Assembly (NCBI GenBank): GCA_041687755.1
Contig: JBDNJM010000203.1
Coordinates: forward strand, 12,247 to 76,246
Length of the DNA: 64,000 nucleotides
Reading direction: 5' to 3'
Source of the DNA: JBDNJM01 sp041687755
GTDB lineage: Bacteria > Planctomycetota > UBA1135 > GCA-002686595
Positions 52,924-61,335 of the stretch are shown piece by piece. Below the pieces are notes generated by a model, which worked only from the letters and a program-made list of their open reading frames with translations, was not told where the DNA came from and did no database searches. Numbering within the stretch: position 1 is the stretch's first letter; each line of letters starts with the position of its first letter. Both the position numbers and the translations under genes were made by a program.

Positions 52924-54023
52924 GTTCCGAACTCCCGCTGCCCGCGGACTGTCGCGAGGCGTTCGAGCTGGCCATGGGGTCCGAGTTCGCGTCCGAAGTC
53001 GCCCGCGAGCGCGCGGTCGCGGACGCGGTGGAGACCTTCAGGGAGGCGATCGCGCGCGAGCCCGAGGATGCGCGGCTATGGATGTTCCTGGGCGAGCTGG
53101 AGCTCGACCGCGGCGCAGCGAAAGACGCGCGCCGTGCGTTTCGGCAGGTACTGCGGCTCGATCCCGACGACGCGCTGGCGCACTCGGGGTTGGCCTATGC
53201 CTGCAGCCAGCTGGGCCGGCTCGAGGAGGCTGAGCAGCTCTTGGCGAAGGCGATCGTCATCGACGCCTCCGACCTGCTGTACGCGCAGCTCGGCAGCCTG
53301 TTGATCGATCAAGGGCGAGTGGAGGAGGCCGATCGCGCGCTGCGCGCGGGGCTCGAGCTCGACCCGCAGAACGAGGAGATGCTGCTGCTGCTGGCGCGCT
53401 ACTGCGCGAAGAGCGACACGGAAGCTAAGCAGCTGCTGGAGCGCGCCCTGGAAGTCGAGCCGGAGTACTTCGAGGCGGAGATGGAGTTGGGCGCGCTGTT
53501 CGGCTCGATGGAGCAGCTGCCGGAGGCGGCCGCGTGCTTCGCGCGAGCGATCGGCCTGGAGCCGGACCTGCCCGACGGGTACCGCGAGCTGGCGGCCGTG
53601 CGTCTGCCCGACGAGCCGGACCGGGCCGTGGAGCTGTTGGATCGCGCGCTGCAGATCGACAGCAACGACGCCCGGGCCTGGAGCCTGCTGGGCGAGGCGC
53701 ACCTGCGGCGCGGGCAATCTGAGCCGGCCGAGCGGGCGCTGCTGAAGGGGTGTGCGATTCGGCCGCTCGATCCCGACGTGGCGCGGGCGCACTGGGTGCT
53801 GTCCAAGTTCCTGGAGGAGAAGGATCGCGTTTCGGAGGCGATCGTGGCGTTGCGCACGGCGGTGCCGATGGCCCATGCCTGGCCGCCGCTGGCCGCGGAT
53901 CTGGGCCGCCTGCTGATCGAACAGGGGCAGATCGAGGAGGCCCGCGACTATCTGCACTTGGCGCTTGAGCACGACATCGAAGACGAGCTGAGCCGCGAAC
54001 TGTTGCGCGGCCTGCAGGGGTGA
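52920..54023 (+). CDS. Tetratricopeptide repeat protein
   Basis: The 367-residue protein is made of about nine TPR units, for example DARLWMFLGELELDRGAAKD, DDALAHSGLAYACSQLGRLE, DDLLYAQLGSLL-like AIVIDASDLLYAQLGSLLID, and NDARAWSLLGEAHLRRGQSE. No signal peptide is seen, so it is probably a cytoplasmic scaffold or adaptor. It starts at a TTG (52920) that overlaps the trmL stop, and its stop overlaps the GTG of the sulfatase-like gene, so all three are translationally coupled. Confidence 0.85.
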   Translation: MSSELPLPADCREAFELAMGSEFASEVARERAVADAVETFREAIAREPEDARLWMFLGELELDRGAAKDARRAFRQVLRLDPDDALAHSGLAYACSQLGRLEEAEQLLAKAIVIDASDLLYAQLGSLLIDQGRVEEADRALRAGLELDPQNEEMLLLLARYCAKSDTEAKQLLERALEVEPEYFEAEMELGALFGSMEQLPEAAACFARAIGLEPDLPDGYRELAAVRLPDEPDRAVELLDRALQIDSNDARAWSLLGEAHLRRGQSEPAERALLKGCAIRPLDPDVARAHWVLSKFLEEKDRVSEAIVALRTAVPMAHAWPPLAADLGRLLIEQGQIEEARDYLHLALEHDIEDELSRELLRGLQG

Positions 54024-55492
54024 GCGGGGTGAGCGGCCGTAGCGGCGATGCTCTGCCCGAGCGAAGTGCCTCTCACGTGCTTTTTGGCCCATCGCCTGGG
54101 GGCGCTGGAGCGCGAGGCCGCTCGGCGGTTTCGCCGCGGCAGATTTCGAGGCTGCTAGATCGGTGGCTGCTCGCGCTCGGCGCGGCGGCGCTCGCGGGCG
54201 GCTGCGGAGGCCCCGAGCCGACTGAACCGCCGCGCGATCTATTGGTCATCGTGCTCGACACCCTGCGTGCCGACGCGCTCGGCTGCTACGGGTACGCGCG
54301 CGACACAAGCCCCGCGATCGACGCGTTCGCAAGCCAAGGGGTGCGCGTCGAGCGGGCGCTCTCTCCTGCCTCCTACACGTTGGCCTCGACGGCGAGCTTG
54401 TTGACCGGGCTCGGGCCCGCGGCGCATCGGGTGCTGGGTCTGAGCACGAACGTGCTGCCGGACTCGGCGCTGACCCTGGCGGAGCGTTTGAGCGCAGCCG
54501 GGTTTGCGACGCTTGCTCTGTCCTGCAATCCGCACGTCGTGGCGCCCGGCGGCTTCGACCAGGGCTTCGATCAATTCAGGTTCCACGTGCGCGATCGCTT
54601 CGACGCGCACACGGTGCCCGAGGCCGTGCTGTCCGAGCTGGTCGAGTGGTGGACATCGGTCGAGGGCCAGCGCCGCTTCGCCTACGTGCACCTGCTGCCG
54701 CCGCACTCGCCCTACGACCCGCCCGCGCCGTTTGCAGAGGCTTTCGGGGCGGCGGCGACGGAGCGCTCGGAGGGCTTCACTGAGAGCGTGGTATCGGCCA
54801 AGGAGCGGGCGGACTGGTCGCCCGACGACCCGTTCGTGCAGCGCATGCGGTCGCGCTACGACGCAGGCTTGGCCTACGTGGACGACTGGTTCGACTGCAT
54901 GCTCGCGGAGCTGGAGCAGGAGCTGGGCGACACGGTCGTCGTGCTGCTGAGCGACCACGGCGAGGGCTTTGGCGAGCACGGCCAGGTGAGCCACGGGTCG
55001 AACGTCTGGCCGGAGTCGGTGCACGTGCCGCTGCTCGTGCGGGCTCCGGGGCTGGCCCCGCGGGTCGCGGCGAGTTCGGTCGGCACGGCGGACACCGGCG
55101 CCACGCTGCTCGACCTGCTGGGGCTCGAATCGCAGGGATTCGGCGGCGCGTCGTTCCTCAATCAGCTCACCGGCGGCGCGGGCGACGGGCGACCCATGGT
55201 CTCGCGCTCGGAGGGGCAGTTTCCCCTCTGGGCCCTGCGGCGGAAGGGCTGGACGCTTGTGCGCCACGATCGCAGCGACCGTTCGCTGCTGTTCCGGACG
55301 AGCGTGGACGAGGGCGAGCGCCGGGAGCTGTCGCTGGCGGAGCCGGCACAGCTGTCAGCGATGGAAACGGATCTGGCCGAGTTCCTCGAGCAGGGGCGCG
55401 GGCGCCAGCTGCAGGGCACGGGACCGCGCAACCATGACGCCCACAGCCAGATGCTGATCGAGCTTGGCTACGTCGAAGAAGAGTCCCGCTGA
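54020..55492 (+). CDS. Sulfatase-like lipoprotein lacking the formylglycine motif
   Basis: The product is up to 490 residues from the GTG at 54020. After a lipoprotein-type segment (LLALGAAALAGGC) come the sulfatase metal motif LLVIVLDTLRADALGCYGYA, then SPASYTLASTASLLTGLGPA where sulfatases carry C/S-x-P-x-R, and VVVLLSDHGEGFGEHGQVSH with the second metal site. Without CxPxR it cannot form formylglycine; a Ser or Thr nucleophile, as in phosphotransferase relatives, is likely. It acts outside the cytoplasm. The true start is unsure because the N-terminal part overlaps a dispersed repeat (54068-54115). Confidence 0.8.
   Translation: MSGVSGRSGDALPERSASHVLFGPSPGGAGARGRSAVSPRQISRLLDRWLLALGAAALAGGCGGPEPTEPPRDLLVIVLDTLRADALGCYGYARDTSPAIDAFASQGVRVERALSPASYTLASTASLLTGLGPAAHRVLGLSTNVLPDSALTLAERLSAAGFATLALSCNPHVVAPGGFDQGFDQFRFHVRDRFDAHTVPEAVLSELVEWWTSVEGQRRFAYVHLLPPHSPYDPPAPFAEAFGAAATERSEGFTESVVSAKERADWSPDDPFVQRMRSRYDAGLAYVDDWFDCMLAELEQELGDTVVVLLSDHGEGFGEHGQVSHGSNVWPESVHVPLLVRAPGLAPRVAASSVGTADTGATLLDLLGLESQGFGGASFLNQLTGGAGDGRPMVSRSEGQFPLWALRRKGWTLVRHDRSDRSLLFRTSVDEGERRELSLAEPAQLSAMETDLAEFLEQGRGRQLQGTGPRNHDAHSQMLIELGYVEEESR
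54068..54115 (+). repeat. Dispersed direct repeat, copy 1
   Basis: About 48 bp beginning GCCTCTCA and containing TGGCCCATCGCCTG and TGGAGCGC. It is matched by 55528-55576 with roughly 40 identical positions and one single-base gap. It falls in the doubtful N-terminal part of the sulfatase-like gene. Confidence 0.6.
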
Positions 55493-55527
55493 GGGGCTGT
55501 GAAGAAATGGCGCAGCCCAGCCGAATG

Positions 55528-55576
55528 GCCTCTCAGTTGCCTTCTGGCCCATCGCCTGACGGCGTTGGAGCGCCGA
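55528..55576 (+). repeat. Dispersed direct repeat, copy 2
   Basis: The second copy of the roughly 48-bp repeat lies in the 251-bp intergenic region after the sulfatase-like gene. The two copies flank that gene in direct orientation. The rest of the gap (55493-55743) shows no gene. Confidence 0.6.
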
Positions 55577-55743
55577 GAGCGTTCGCGGAATGCGCTGCGC
55601 GCATGGATTCACGCTCTCTGAGTCTCCACGAACCGGTTCGTTGGTCCCGCTGGGCCGGCCTCGCACGAGGGGTCGCCCAAAGGTGCGGCAACGCGAGATC
55701 GTGCCTCCGTAGCAAGGCCTGGCTGGGCGCGGTGGTGCCTCCG

Positions 55744-56496
55744 TCACCCTGCGTTCAGAACGTGCAGGAGCGAGTCACCTAGGTCGGCGATGAGGGCTTG
55801 CCAACGTCTCGCGCTGCCGCGGGGGAAGGCCTGGTTGACCTCCAGCTCGATTCCAGCGTAACGCTCGACCGGGTACTCGAGCCGCAGGCTGGTCGTGAGC
55901 CCATCGTCCGTTCCCGCGTAGGGCTCATTGAATGCCAGCCGCAGATCGGGGCGTCGCGCAGCTAGAAGGCGGCGCCAGGTCGACGCAAGCTCCAGCTCGA
56001 GGGGACGGGAGGCGTCGAACAGCCACGCCACATCCATGCGACGCTGCTCGCCTCGCCGCATCGGCGTGAAGGTGTGCACGCCGAGGTGCAGAACCCTGGA
56101 AGTGCGCTCGCCGGCCAAGAGCGCGGCATCTACCGAACGGCGGACGGCATCGCGATGCGGCGTCCAGACGTGCGCGATGAGCTCTGGCGCCGGGTCGGGA
56201 TCCGAACGATTCACCAGATTCGAGATCAACTCTGGGTGGTCCAGGGAGCGGTTGGCGTCGACGAGCAGGCGCGTCACCTCAAGGAGCGCAAGCGGAGCGC
56301 CGGTCCTGCGTACGAGGTCACGGGACAGTTCGGCGGCCCCCCGGTCGATGCCGCGATGGGAGTCGAGCGTTCTAGCGTCCCCACCGAACTTTGGAGCGAA
56401 GCGAGCTGGCACTAGATTACCGCCGTGTTCGCACGAGAGCACGAGCTGCAGCCGGCCGTCGCTCACGATCCCAGCGGGCGATCGTCCGCCAGGCAA
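55744..56496 (-). CDS. N-formylglutamate amidohydrolase family protein
   Basis: The 250-residue protein matches PF05013: LQLVLSCEHGGNLVPARFAP, TLDSHRGIDRGAAELSRDLV, LALLEVTRLLVDANRSLDHP, VLHLGVHTFTPM and the late RLEYPVERYAGIELEVNQAF. The family hydrolyses N-formyl or N-acyl amino acids using a bound metal. It is the last gene of the amidoligase cluster (its start overlaps the GCS2-like gene by 34 bp), so here it probably trims or recycles the product of the two ligases rather than serving histidine breakdown. Confidence 0.9.
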   Translation of the reverse strand: MPGGRSPAGIVSDGRLQLVLSCEHGGNLVPARFAPKFGGDARTLDSHRGIDRGAAELSRDLVRRTGAPLALLEVTRLLVDANRSLDHPELISNLVNRSDPDPAPELIAHVWTPHRDAVRRSVDAALLAGERTSRVLHLGVHTFTPMRRGEQRRMDVAWLFDASRPLELELASTWRRLLAARRPDLRLAFNEPYAGTDDGLTTSLRLEYPVERYAGIELEVNQAFPRGSARRWQALIADLGDSLLHVLNAG

Positions 56497-57674
56497 GCGA
56501 CCAGCTCACGGGCGAGGGCCAGCAGATCCGTCTTGGAGTTGGGCTCAGGGACCTTCGCCAACATGCGCTGGGCTAGCGTTCCGCCCCGCAGCCAGGGGTC
56601 GATCCCGCGCTCGAGCCGCGGGTCCAGATCCAGGCGCTCAGTGAGCAATGCAAGCCAGATCTCACCGAGCGTTTCGCCGCCTCCGAAGCAGCGTGCGAGC
56701 GCGTGTTCCACGGGCGCTGCCGGACCTATTTCGATGGCGCGACCGAGCTGAGCGATGAGCTCGTGTCCAGCTAGCTGGCCGACCTCGACCAAGGGGGCCC
56801 AGCGTTCCTCGCACACGTCTCGCACCAGCTTCGAGACGGCGTCGCAAAAAGCCAGGTCGGCGGTGACGAACTCCTGGACATCCAGCAGCCGGATTTCGAT
56901 AGCTCCTCGGTCGAAGCGGGCGATTGCCCCACGGGCGTTCGCGTACTCGTGGCCGCCGATCCAGCCGTCCGGGTCGAGCTCGGCCAGAGCGCGTTGGATG
57001 CCGCCAAACACCGTTGCCCGGTACTGCGCCTCCCCGTAGATCGGTTCCGGGATCACGTCGCCGGTCATCGCCGGCGTGCGCGCGGCGTTCGCCGCGTAGT
57101 GCTGGAGGCGAGTGTCCAAGACGCCCGTACGGCGGCCGTCCGCGTACGGGGAGCTCGCGGCCAAGGCCGGGAGCAGGGGCAGCACAGCCCGGCAGGCCCG
57201 CATTAGGCGTCCGAACTCCTCTTCGTCGGCGAAGGGTAGGTTGAGATGTGTGCTCTGGACGTTGGACCAGCCGTGGCGGCAGCAGTCGTAGATCGCGTCG
57301 TAAGCGCGGTAGATATCCTGTCCTTCGCCCGGCCAGAGTCGGGTCTCGCGTTTAGGATCCATCCACGGATGCATCGCTGTCGGGAGCAGGCTGGCGCCCA
57401 GTTCGGCCGCGAAGTCGCGCATTCTGCGGAGGCTCTGGGGTAAGGCGTCGGACAGCTCACCGGCGCAGACAACCGGGCCCACTCCCTTGAGCTCGATTTG
57501 GTGCGCGACCAGCTCGTTGGACCAGGCGACATGTCCATCTTCGTGGGCGCTAGCGCCCGGCCCAGCGGCGAGTTCTAGTAGTTGATCGGCCACGGGCAGG
57601 ATGTCGAGCGTGTCCGCATCGACGAGCACGTACTCAACTTCGATACCGACGGCGGAGTGCAAGGAGTGCTTCAT
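56463..57674 (-). CDS. Glutamate-cysteine ligase family 2 (GCS2/COG2170-type) carboxylate-amine ligase
   Basis: The 403-residue protein starts MKHSLHSAVGIEVEYVLVDA, with the GIExE metal-binding signature of GCS2 ligases. It then has SNELVAHQIELKGVGPV, LPTAMHPWMDPKRETRLWPG, WSNVQSTHLNLPFADEEEF, and RFDRGAIEIRLLDVQEFVTA as the second active-site strand. GCS2 enzymes join an amino acid's gamma- or alpha-carboxyl to an amine with ATP. It overlaps the RimK-like gene by 4 bp (ATGA at 57671-57674), so the two ligases are co-expressed. Confidence 0.9.
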   Translation of the reverse strand: MKHSLHSAVGIEVEYVLVDADTLDILPVADQLLELAAGPGASAHEDGHVAWSNELVAHQIELKGVGPVVCAGELSDALPQSLRRMRDFAAELGASLLPTAMHPWMDPKRETRLWPGEGQDIYRAYDAIYDCCRHGWSNVQSTHLNLPFADEEEFGRLMRACRAVLPLLPALAASSPYADGRRTGVLDTRLQHYAANAARTPAMTGDVIPEPIYGEAQYRATVFGGIQRALAELDPDGWIGGHEYANARGAIARFDRGAIEIRLLDVQEFVTADLAFCDAVSKLVRDVCEERWAPLVEVGQLAGHELIAQLGRAIEIGPAAPVEHALARCFGGGETLGEIWLALLTERLDLDPRLERGIDPWLRGGTLAQRMLAKVPEPNSKTDLLALARELVACLADDRPLGS

Positions 57675-59134
57675 CGGGCTTCGAGCCTTTTCAGGAAACT
57701 CTGCGCTAGGCGGTCCCATAGGGCGTCGCCCAGGAGCGCGTCCTCGCAGCCGTGGTCGAGGTTGGGGTTGTCGTTGACTTCAATGACGAGAACTCGGTCA
57801 CCCATCTGCTTGAGATCGACACCGTACAGCCCGTCTCCCATCGCAGCGGCAGCGCGCACGGCCGTCTTGAGGACCTTGGCTGGCACGATGACGAGTTCGA
57901 CCGGCTCGACATTTCCGTAGCGGACGGCGCGCCCCGCGCGGTGCAAAGCAATCTGCCAGTGCCCCTTTGCCATGTGGTACTTGCAGGCGTAAAACGCCTC
58001 TCCGTCGAGCACGCCGACGCGCCAGTCGAAGTCGGTTGGCAGGAACTCTTGAACGAGCATCAGGTCGGATTTGGCAAGAACCTCCTTCGCGGTCGCTATG
58101 TACGTCTTTGCGTCCTTGACCCGCGAGACGCCTACTGAGAACGATCCGTCGGGGACCTTTATGACGCAGGGGAAGCCCAGCTGCTCCTCGGCCTCGGCGG
58201 GATCTGGAGTGCTTGTGACCAGCGTTTTGGGTGCCGGGATCTTGCGCACGGCGAGTGCCTCGACCTGGAAGACCTTGTTGGTGCAGCGCAGGATCGAGAC
58301 CGGATCGTCGATCACAACCAGGCCTTCCCGTTCCGCCGCTTGGGCGAAGCGGAAGGTGTAGTGATTCACCTGGGTCGTCGCGCGGATGAACAGGGCATCA
58401 AACTCGAGCAAGCGCCCATAGTCGGCCGCGAGAATGCGCTCAGTGCCGATGCTAACGCGCGCACACGCTGCCTCGAAGCACCGAAGACTCTTGGGGCTCG
58501 ATGGACTGAGCTGCTCCTCGGGATCGTGCAGGATGGCGAGGTGATAGCGGGGGAGCTTGGTCTTCTTCCGTCCGAATCGTGGCCGCGCGAAGTAGGCCTT
58601 CGTCGCCTTGAGCAGGAATCCGTAGTGGTCTTCGGGGACGTCGCGCACGGCGATATGGCGAAGGCTCATGAGCCTCCACGAGTTGCCCGTCTTCTTGAAC
58701 TCGGCCCTCAGGAGTGGGGCGGGAAAGAGCCCGAAGAGGCGTTTCGCGAGCAGCTCGTGGCGCTGCGCGAGGTTCCGTCCGAAGTAGATGCTGAGCGTGA
58801 AGCGATCTGATCGAAGACCGGAGAGACCCTTTCGAACGAGCTCCTCCAAGCCGTCGTCAGCCGCCTGGACGGTCCCACGAGAGCCCATGTCGAGCAGGGT
58901 CTCGACGGCTGGGAAGGGGCGGTGTCGGCGCGCAGCTGCCAAGAGCGAGACGTAGTAGCCTGCGCTTTGGTAGCGGTAGTCCCGACAGAGGTTGAAGACC
59001 CGCGCGCGCGGCGCAGAGCTCCAGCGGTGATCGGTCAAGTAGTCGGATTCGAGCACCAGTTCGATGCCCGGCAGCTCCAGCGGCCAGTCCTCGAGCTTGG
59101 TGACGACGACCAGGGTGGGGTAGTTGTCGCTCAC
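57671..59134 (-). CDS. RLAN domain plus RimK-like ATP-grasp ligase
   Basis: The 487-residue protein has an N-terminal RLAN domain (PF14401 type): YPTLVVVTKLEDWPLELPGI, VLESDYLTDHRWSSAPRARV, and FNLCRDYRYQSAGYYVSLLA. A linker with HIAVRDVPEDHYGFLLKATK follows, then the ATP-grasp part: GFPCVIKVPDGSFSVGVSRV, LMLVQEFLPTDFDWRVGVLD, and the magnesium site VLVIEVNDNPNLDHGCED. RimK-like enzymes add glutamate or other amino acids to a carboxyl. The GTG at 59134 overlaps the C39-like gene's stop (GTGA), which fixes the start. Confidence 0.92.
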   Translation of the reverse strand: MSDNYPTLVVVTKLEDWPLELPGIELVLESDYLTDHRWSSAPRARVFNLCRDYRYQSAGYYVSLLAAARRHRPFPAVETLLDMGSRGTVQAADDGLEELVRKGLSGLRSDRFTLSIYFGRNLAQRHELLAKRLFGLFPAPLLRAEFKKTGNSWRLMSLRHIAVRDVPEDHYGFLLKATKAYFARPRFGRKKTKLPRYHLAILHDPEEQLSPSSPKSLRCFEAACARVSIGTERILAADYGRLLEFDALFIRATTQVNHYTFRFAQAAEREGLVVIDDPVSILRCTNKVFQVEALAVRKIPAPKTLVTSTPDPAEAEEQLGFPCVIKVPDGSFSVGVSRVKDAKTYIATAKEVLAKSDLMLVQEFLPTDFDWRVGVLDGEAFYACKYHMAKGHWQIALHRAGRAVRYGNVEPVELVIVPAKVLKTAVRAAAAMGDGLYGVDLKQMGDRVLVIEVNDNPNLDHGCEDALLGDALWDRLAQSFLKRLEAR

Positions 59135-59919
59135 GAGCGGAGGCGAGAGCGCTTGGGGCGTAGCAAGAGCAGGTTGGCGTCGTGGGTCAAGGCGCCGAGG
59201 TAGATCGCGCCGACCAGCCGTTCGATACGGACGGGGTAGTGCCCCCGGTCCTCGGGTGCACCAGGGTGCAAGGGGTCGACCACGTGGACCCGTTGAACCT
59301 TGGGCGTGTAGCCGGCGAGCAGCACGAAGTGGCCCGCCGGATCGCCGAGCACGTCGTCGGGGGCATTGTCGCTGCCCCGCTCGCGGGCTTCGCCGTAGAG
59401 GTAGGTTGAGGACAGTCCCGTCAGGATCGGCTGGCCGCGCCGAAGGATCCGGCGGAGCAGCCCCGGAGTGAGGTCGGTCAGCTCGAAGTCGCCGCCAGCT
59501 CGCGCAAACTCCGCGCAGGCTTGACAGGCGGCGCGGATGCGCTCGGAGGGGTGCTGCTTTGCACGCTGGTCGAGCCGGGCGACAATCTCCTCGCGCGGTA
59601 GTTCGAACCAAGTCGGGTCGAAGACCTGAAGGTTCCAGGTCAGGAGTCGCGCGGTGTAGCCGCGGCGCAGAGCATGCAGGCCTAGGAGCACGGCAAGGGT
59701 GCCGCCCCCCGCGAGCATCGGCACCGTGTCCAGGAGGTCCTCGAGCGGCACCTCGTCATTCCAAAAGCGGTAGAGAGCCTGCAGGCAGGTCGGTCCGCAG
59801 GTCGTGTCGTCCGGCTGCCGGGCGATCTCCAACGGTAGTCGGAACGCACTGGCTTGTGTGCCTGGTGGGCGCTCTGGCCTGGGGTTGTCTGCGGGTTCCG
59901 GGTCGTGGTCGTTGGGCAC
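59131..59919 (-). CDS. C39/papain-like cysteine peptidase of the amidoligase cluster
   Basis: The 262-residue protein has a candidate catalytic Cys in DDTTCGPTCLQALYRFW (C41) and a His in GDPAGHFVLLAGYTPK near residue 200, followed by Asp in VHVVDPLHPGAP, the order of the C39 bacteriocin-peptidase fold. Between them is TYLYGEARERG. No signal peptide or membrane anchor is present, so it acts in the cytoplasm. It heads the four-gene cluster and may cleave a precursor peptide or act as a transpeptidase; this is inference. Coding starts at the GTG at 59919. Confidence 0.85.
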   Translation of the reverse strand: MPNDHDPEPADNPRPERPPGTQASAFRLPLEIARQPDDTTCGPTCLQALYRFWNDEVPLEDLLDTVPMLAGGGTLAVLLGLHALRRGYTARLLTWNLQVFDPTWFELPREEIVARLDQRAKQHPSERIRAACQACAEFARAGGDFELTDLTPGLLRRILRRGQPILTGLSSTYLYGEARERGSDNAPDDVLGDPAGHFVLLAGYTPKVQRVHVVDPLHPGAPEDRGHYPVRIERLVGAIYLGALTHDANLLLLRPKRSRLRS

Positions 59920-60189
59920 TTGAGGCAGCTTGGTGAGCTGGGGCGCGGTTAGAGGCCTCTCGAATTGCTGTTTTTTGCGCCTCCCCTACAGGTCTGGCAA
60001 TCGAATTCGGCCGAATCCGCACAGAGCCGAACCCTCACGGCGGGGCTCAAGGCGTACCGACGGGTGAGGGAAGTTTGCCCAGCCGGTAAACTGCGCGCCC
60101 TGGCCAGCGCGGCCGTGCGCCCTGTGTCAGAATCCCGAGCGAGCGTTCGGAGCCCGCGCCCCTCCCCTCGCCCCGATAGAACGGCTGCA
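59920..60189. other. Divergent intergenic region
   Basis: This 270-bp gap separates the amidoligase cluster (minus) from the D-threonine-aldolase-like gene (plus) and must hold both promoters. TAACCG-like and TAGAAC hexamers are present but weak; no confident box or hairpin is seen. Confidence 0.4.
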
Positions 60190-61332
60190 ATGAGCGACTT
60201 GGACCTCTCTGGCGAACCGTTCAGAAGCACGGCGCTGGATCTCGATCAGGTGCCCTCGCCCTGCTTGGTCCTTCTGGCCGGACAGGTACGTTCCAATATG
60301 GAGTGCTTGATCGGGCATGCGGGCGGGGATCTCACACGCCTGCGCCCGCACCTGAAGACGACGAAGTCCCCGGTCATTTGGCGGATGCTGCTGGAGCGCG
60401 GCTTGACGCACTTCAAGTGCGCGACGCCGCGGGAGGCGCGGGTCCTGGTGGAGCTGGCGGCGGAACTCGACGTGCCGATCGACCTCTTGGTGGCCTACCC
60501 CCACGTCGGGCCTAACCTGGCGGCCGTCGCGGACCTGGCGTGTCAGCACCGTGCGTGCGCGATCAGCGTGCTGGTCGAAGATCCCGAGGCCGCGCTAGCT
60601 CTGCCGGAGACCCTGACGGCGTTCGTCGACCTGAACAGCGGCATGGATCGCACCGGCGCGGATCCTTCGGACGGGCGCTGGTTCGCGGCGGCCGGTGCTC
60701 TGGGAGATGCGTTCCGCGGGCTGCACTTCTACGAAGGGCATCACACGCAGCCTGGCGAGGACCGCCGGCGGGCGTGTCGGGAAGGCTACGAGCAGGTGCT
60801 GGACGCGGTCGCGATGCTGCGCGATGGCGGCCGGGCGCGCTTCGAGTTGATCACCAGCGGGACGCCGGGCTTTCTGCACGCGCTGGAGTTCTTCGGACAG
60901 CGCGAGGTGCCCGGGCTGCACCATCGGGTGTCGCCGGGGACGGTGCTGCTGCACGACTTGCAGAGCGAACGGGCGAACCCGGGCGCGGGCTTCGCGCCGG
61001 CGGCGGCGGTGCTCGCGCGGGTCGTCAGTCGGCCGCGGGCGGGACGGGTGACCTGTGATGCGGGCACCAAGTCGATCGCCGCGGAGGCCGGGGATCCGTG
61101 CGCGGTGGCGCTGGGGCGGCCGGAGCTGATCGCGGCCCGGCCGAGCGAGGAGCACCTGCCGTTCGATGTGGAATCGGGGCCGGCGCCCGCGCGTGGGGAG
61201 GTCTTGTGGCTGTGGCCGCGGCACGTCTGCCCGACGGTCAACCTCGCCGAGCAGGCCTGGTGGATCGACCCGCCCCACGCCCCGCGGCTGATCGAGGTGC
61301 GCGCTCGCGCCCACGACGCTGCTAGGGTCTAG
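60190..61332 (+). CDS. D-threonine aldolase/D-serine dehydratase-like PLP enzyme
   Basis: The 380-residue protein has the alanine-racemase-type barrel with the probable PLP lysine in RPHLKTTKSPVIW (K56), preceded by VPSPCLVLLAGQVRSNMECL. GLHFYEGHHTQPG and ITSGTPGF are barrel motifs. The C-terminal domain (PF14031) has PRHVCPTVNLAEQAWWI, where the His and Cys bind the zinc or other metal needed by this family. It may degrade D-threonine or D-serine or related beta-hydroxy-D-amino acids. It starts at the ATG at 60190 and is followed 3 bp later by the RNA methyltransferase gene. Confidence 0.9.
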   Translation: MSDLDLSGEPFRSTALDLDQVPSPCLVLLAGQVRSNMECLIGHAGGDLTRLRPHLKTTKSPVIWRMLLERGLTHFKCATPREARVLVELAAELDVPIDLLVAYPHVGPNLAAVADLACQHRACAISVLVEDPEAALALPETLTAFVDLNSGMDRTGADPSDGRWFAAAGALGDAFRGLHFYEGHHTQPGEDRRRACREGYEQVLDAVAMLRDGGRARFELITSGTPGFLHALEFFGQREVPGLHHRVSPGTVLLHDLQSERANPGAGFAPAAAVLARVVSRPRAGRVTCDAGTKSIAAEAGDPCAVALGRPELIAARPSEEHLPFDVESGPAPARGEVLWLWPRHVCPTVNLAEQAWWIDPPHAPRLIEVRARAHDAARV

Positions 61333-61335
61333 CGC

